From JAAYKT01 sp964408955 (GTDB lineage: Bacteria > Bacillota > Clostridia > Lutisporales > Lutisporaceae), in the NCBI GenBank assembly GCA_964408955.1, contig CAYPBK010000006.1, positions 17,783 through 81,782 of the forward strand: a stretch of 64,000 nucleotides of DNA, given 5' to 3'. The translations under genes were made by a program, and so were the position numbers. Of this stretch, positions 61,467-64,000 are shown in pieces. Numbering within the stretch: the stretch's first letter is position 1; every line of letters starts with the position of its first letter. The notes below the pieces were generated by a model, which was given only the letters and a program-made list of their open reading frames with translations, ran no database searches and had not been told where the DNA came from.

Positions 61467-63008
61467 ATGACCGATTATCAAGAAATCCTTCGGCTAAAAA
61501 GTCTGGGTTTCAGTGAACGGAACATTGCGCTTAGCTGTTCTTGTTCCAGAAACACCGTATCAAAAGTTCTAAAGAAAATGATTGAGCTGGGAATTACCTG
61601 GCCGCTTTCCGATGAACAAACTAATGCCGCGTTAGGGGGTATGTTATACCCAAGGGGTGGCAAGGAAGTTAAAACGAAGCGCACGCCCGACCTTGCCTAT
61701 ATCCGCAAGGAGCTGCTTAAAAATGGAGTAAGCAAAAAGCTCTTGTGGACAGAATACATGGAAGATTGCCGCCTTAGCGGTGAAGAACCACTCATGTATT
61801 CCCAATTCTGCTATCACATTCAAATGGATGAACAAAAACGCCGCGCCACCATGCACATCAGTAGAAAGCCAAGTGAACAAGTAGAGGTAGATTGGGCTGG
61901 TGACCCGGCACAAATCATTGATCCCGATACAAGTGAAATCATCAATGCTTATATATTTGTCGGGGTCATGACATATAGCCAATATACTTATGTTGAGGCC
62001 TTCATCAACGAAAAACAACAATCATGGATAACCGCCCACATTCATATGTTTGAATACTTTGGAGGCGTAGCGAAAATACTAGTTTCTGATAATTGCAAAA
62101 CTGCAGTAATGCATAATGGGGGCTGGTATAACCAAGAATTAAATACAATTTACTACGAAATGGCAGAACATTATGGTACCGCCATTATTCCTGCAAGAAT
62201 AAGAAAACCTAAAGATAAACCAAATGTTGAGGGTTCCGTGGGCAATATATCTACTTGGATAACAGCCGCATTACGAAATGAACAGTTCTTTTCACTGGCA
62301 GAATTAAATCAAGCCATTAGGAAGAAGCTTAAAGAATTCAATGCCCGACTTTTCCAAAAGAAAGAGGGCAGCCGGCTAAATCTCTTCCGTGACGAAGAGC
62401 TGCCTTTATTGGCACCTTTACCCACCACCCCCTATGAACTGGCAGAATGGAAACAAGCTACCGTTCAGTTCAATTATCACATATCCATTTATGGAATGCT
62501 ATACTCCGTCCCTTTCGAATATATCAAGCGAAAAGTGGATGTTAAAATAACAGATAAAACTATTGAAATTTTCTATAACCACAATAGGATCGCTTCCCAC
62601 CTAAGATTGAACGGTCGAAAAGGCCAGTATGATACTATTATGGAACATATGCCCGAAGACCACCAAAAATATTTGGAATGGAACGGTGACCGTTTCCGTA
62701 AATGGGCGAAAGGAATAGGAAACAATACTTTAAAAGCAGTTGATGCAATACTTACCTCTAAACGTGTAGAACAACAGACTTATCGAAGCTGTATGGGGCT
62801 TTTAAGGCTGGCTGACAAATATTCAACTCAGTGCTTGGAAGAGGCATCTAAAAAAGCGCTTACCTATACAGCCACCCCCAGTTACAAAAGTATTAAAAAC
62901 ATACTTACAATCGGACAGGATAAGCCACAAAATGAACAAGATAAACTGGAAACCACACATTATAATGATTTCGGCATTACAAGAGGTGCCGATTACTATA
63001 GGAGGTAA
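61467..63008 (+). CDS. istA: IS21-family transposase IstA
   Basis: A DDE transposase of about 513 residues. The N-terminal helix-turn-helix is EILRLKSLGFSERNIALSCSCSRNTVSKVL. The catalytic residues lie in VEVDWAGDPAQI (first Asp), ILVSDNCKTAV (second Asp) and KPKDKPNVEGSVG (Glu). A C-terminal beta-barrel-like region includes YSVPFEYIKRKVDVK. It catalyses cut-and-paste or replicative movement with IstB. AGGAGG (61451-61456) can serve ATG 61467 or TTG 61461, which are in the same frame. It ends six bases before istB. Confidence 0.93.
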   Translation: MTDYQEILRLKSLGFSERNIALSCSCSRNTVSKVLKKMIELGITWPLSDEQTNAALGGMLYPRGGKEVKTKRTPDLAYIRKELLKNGVSKKLLWTEYMEDCRLSGEEPLMYSQFCYHIQMDEQKRRATMHISRKPSEQVEVDWAGDPAQIIDPDTSEIINAYIFVGVMTYSQYTYVEAFINEKQQSWITAHIHMFEYFGGVAKILVSDNCKTAVMHNGGWYNQELNTIYYEMAEHYGTAIIPARIRKPKDKPNVEGSVGNISTWITAALRNEQFFSLAELNQAIRKKLKEFNARLFQKKEGSRLNLFRDEELPLLAPLPTTPYELAEWKQATVQFNYHISIYGMLYSVPFEYIKRKVDVKITDKTIEIFYNHNRIASHLRLNGRKGQYDTIMEHMPEDHQKYLEWNGDRFRKWAKGIGNNTLKAVDAILTSKRVEQQTYRSCMGLLRLADKYSTQCLEEASKKALTYTATPSYKSIKNILTIGQDKPQNEQDKLETTHYNDFGITRGADYYRR

Positions 63009-63014
63009 ATACTA

Positions 63015-63791
63015 ATGACAAATCAACTCACCCACAATAAATTAATTGAAATGCATCTTACGGCTATGTCCGATGCCTTTAGAAACCAACTAAATGATAT
63101 TAAAATGAAGGAAGTTCCCTTCGAAGATCGTTTTGGAATGCTGGTAGATATTGAATATACCAGTCGTAAGAATAACCGTCTAAGAAGGCTAATTAAGAGT
63201 GCTGAATTCGAACAATCAAATGCAAGTATCATGGATATTGATTATTTATCCGGTCGCAAATTAAACAAAGAGCTTATCTTAAGGCTTGCCAGTTGCGAGT
63301 ATATCGCGGAATATCGCAATATTTTTATCACTGGCGCCACAGGAAGCGGTAAAACCTATATGGCCTGCGCATTTGGTATGGAAGCTTGTAAACAGTACTA
63401 CACAACAAAGTATGTACGACTCCCTGACCTATTAATTGATATTGAGATGTCAAGGGAAGTTGGCAACTACAAAAAGGTAATGGCTAAATATGCTAACCCG
63501 TTGCTTTTAATTATTGATGAATGGTTACTTTTAAAGCCAAGCGAGAAAGAATGCAAAGATATTTTTGAATTACTTCACCGGAGAAGAAAAAAATCCTCCA
63601 CCATCTTCTGTTCCCAGTTCAGGGCAGAAGGCTGGTATGAGCAGCTCGGTGGCAATGGCAGTCCGCTAGCGGATGCTATTCTTGATAGAATCGTTCATGA
63701 TTCATACAAGATTAACATTGAAAGCATAGACCCAACTAAAGATTTATCAATGCGTGAGGTATACGGTTTAGATAAAACACTAAGCGAGTAA
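63015..63791 (+). CDS. istB: IS21-family transposition helper ATPase IstB
   Basis: A 258-residue AAA+ ATPase related to DnaC. Walker A is ITGATGSGKTYMACAFG (about residues 103-119), Walker B is LLLIIDEWLLLKP, and sensor I is STIFCSQFRAEGW with a final DRIVHDSYKI. It remodels target DNA and stimulates IstA. TAGGAGGT overlaps the istA end and serves its ATG. It is intact. Confidence 0.94.
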   Translation: MTNQLTHNKLIEMHLTAMSDAFRNQLNDIKMKEVPFEDRFGMLVDIEYTSRKNNRLRRLIKSAEFEQSNASIMDIDYLSGRKLNKELILRLASCEYIAEYRNIFITGATGSGKTYMACAFGMEACKQYYTTKYVRLPDLLIDIEMSREVGNYKKVMAKYANPLLLIIDEWLLLKPSEKECKDIFELLHRRRKKSSTIFCSQFRAEGWYEQLGGNGSPLADAILDRIVHDSYKINIESIDPTKDLSMREVYGLDKTLSE

Positions 63792-63800
63792 ACCAAATTT

Positions 63801-63856
63801 GAGGTGGCTCTGCGGTTCCGGACAAGTGGCTCACGCCACACCGGAACTGCGGCTCC
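63801..63856 (+). repeat. right-end multiple repeats of the IS
   Basis: Inverted copies of the left repeats: GAGGTGGCTC (63801-63810), CCGGACAAGTGGCTCA (63818-63833) and CCGGAACTGCGGCTCC (63841-63856). Confidence 0.82.
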
Positions 63857-63874
63857 GCCGTAACGGTATATTCA

Positions 63875-63879
63875 TTAAA
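63875..63879. repeat. target-site duplication, right copy
   Basis: TTAAA, identical to 61293-61297. Confidence 0.75.
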
Positions 63880-63929
63880 TTACTGACATTTTCCCTAAGG
63901 CTGCATATAATGCATTAGAAATATTCCAT

Positions 63930-63959
63930 ATTGTTGATATCATTTTTGGTATCAACAAT
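63930..63959 (+). repeat. 10-bp inverted repeat right of the IS
   Basis: ATTGTTGATA (63930-63939) and TATCAACAAT (63950-63959) with a 10-base loop. No gene is recognised between 63880 and the window end. Confidence 0.6.
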
Positions 63960-63971
63960 TTAATATAGATG

Positions 63972-64000
63972 GGCACGGCTTCTCGCCGTGCCTTTTATTT
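63972..64000 (+). terminator. strong rho-independent terminator at the window end
   Basis: GGCACGGC and GCCGTGCC around TTCTC, then TTTTATTT. It implies a transcript arriving from the left. Confidence 0.88.

Larger units (their letters stand above)
61298..63874 (+). mobile_element. complete IS21-family insertion sequence (2577 bp)
   Basis: The element encodes IstA and IstB and has ends of the form TG...CA. Left TGAGTATTCCG-CATTAC and right (reverse complement) TGAATATACCG-TTACGG form imperfect terminal inverted repeats. It is flanked by the direct repeat TTAAA. Inside each end lie multiple GAGCCAC-type transposase-binding repeats. Both genes are intact, so it may be active. Its GC content is visibly higher than its surroundings, consistent with transfer. 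Confidence 0.88.

Noticed and set aside
61317..63833. First guess at IS boundaries, from TGAGCCACCTGTCCGG to its inverted copy
   Set aside because: These are internal transposase-binding repeats; no target duplication flanks them. Extending outward gives matching TGA(G/A)TAT ends and a TTAAA duplication.
1..64000. CRISPR arrays, rRNA and tRNA genes
   Set aside because: No regularly spaced direct repeats, rRNA signatures or cloverleaf-compatible sequences were recognised by eye; a tRNA scan would be decisive.

Overview
This is a low-GC, gene-dense chromosomal window. It encodes the spoIIAA-spoIIAB-sigF sporulation operon, YunB and a SpoIID-family protein, together with strictly anaerobic amino-acid metabolism: indolepyruvate:ferredoxin oxidoreductase, phosphotransbutyrylase and the B12-dependent ornithine fermentation set. 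This points to a spore-forming, amino-acid-fermenting (Stickland-type) member of the Clostridia/Tissierellia, such as a Sedimentibacter relative. The genus is inference. No rRNA, tRNA or CRISPR array was recognised.

Layout. 1-4.5 kb: 3' part of mutS2, two small conserved proteins (DUF523, DUF3343), an LCP-family protein and a LUD protein. 4.6-7.9 kb: a catabolic operon ptb-iorA-iorB (2-oxoacid to acyl-CoA to acyl-phosphate). 8-14.1 kb: UvrD-like helicase, MTA phosphorylase, thymidylate kinase, then a minus-strand aminoacid decarboxylase and a glycolipid-type glycosyltransferase. 14.2-19.6 kb: spoIIA operon with two small downstream ORFs, a class A PBP (minus strand) and yunB. 19.6-24.8 kb: hflX with an unusual N-terminal JAMM-like domain, two half-size TauE/SafE genes (minus), nadE, yebC and a BofC-like membrane protein. 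24.8-37.5 kb: ruvCAB, spoIID-like, queA, a membrane protein, tgt, yajC, a TIGR04086 protein, secDF, a lapA-domain gene, recJ and apt. 37.8-47.3 kb: relA, dtd, an MBL hydrolase, hemZ, aspS, tcdA, a CsoR-family regulator, rseC-like and glyA.

47.3-57.1 kb is the metabolic centrepiece: a PAS/sigma-54 activator gene, then a 418-bp control region with three near-identical palindromes and a -24/-12 promoter, then ord-ortA-ortB-oraS-oraE-mutL-like-orr. Together these encode the full oxidative ornithine route: L-ornithine to D-ornithine (Orr), to 2,4-diaminopentanoate (OraSE), to 2-amino-4-oxopentanoate (Ord), to alanine plus acetyl-CoA (OrtAB).

57.2-58.8 kb: a LexA-box promoter driving a mini-WYL protein and a RarA/MgsA ATPase. 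58.8-61.3 kb: two unrecognised divergent genes, one of them cysteine-rich. 61.3-63.9 kb: a complete IS21-family element bounded by a 5-bp target duplication.

Structures not explained by genes include a dispersed, partly palindromic intergenic repeat family (cores at 14.2, 22.4 and 37.6 kb, partial copies at 45.9 and 57.2 kb), a hairpin covering the ribosome-binding site of the BofC-like gene, and an operator-like palindrome over the start site of the CsoR-family gene.
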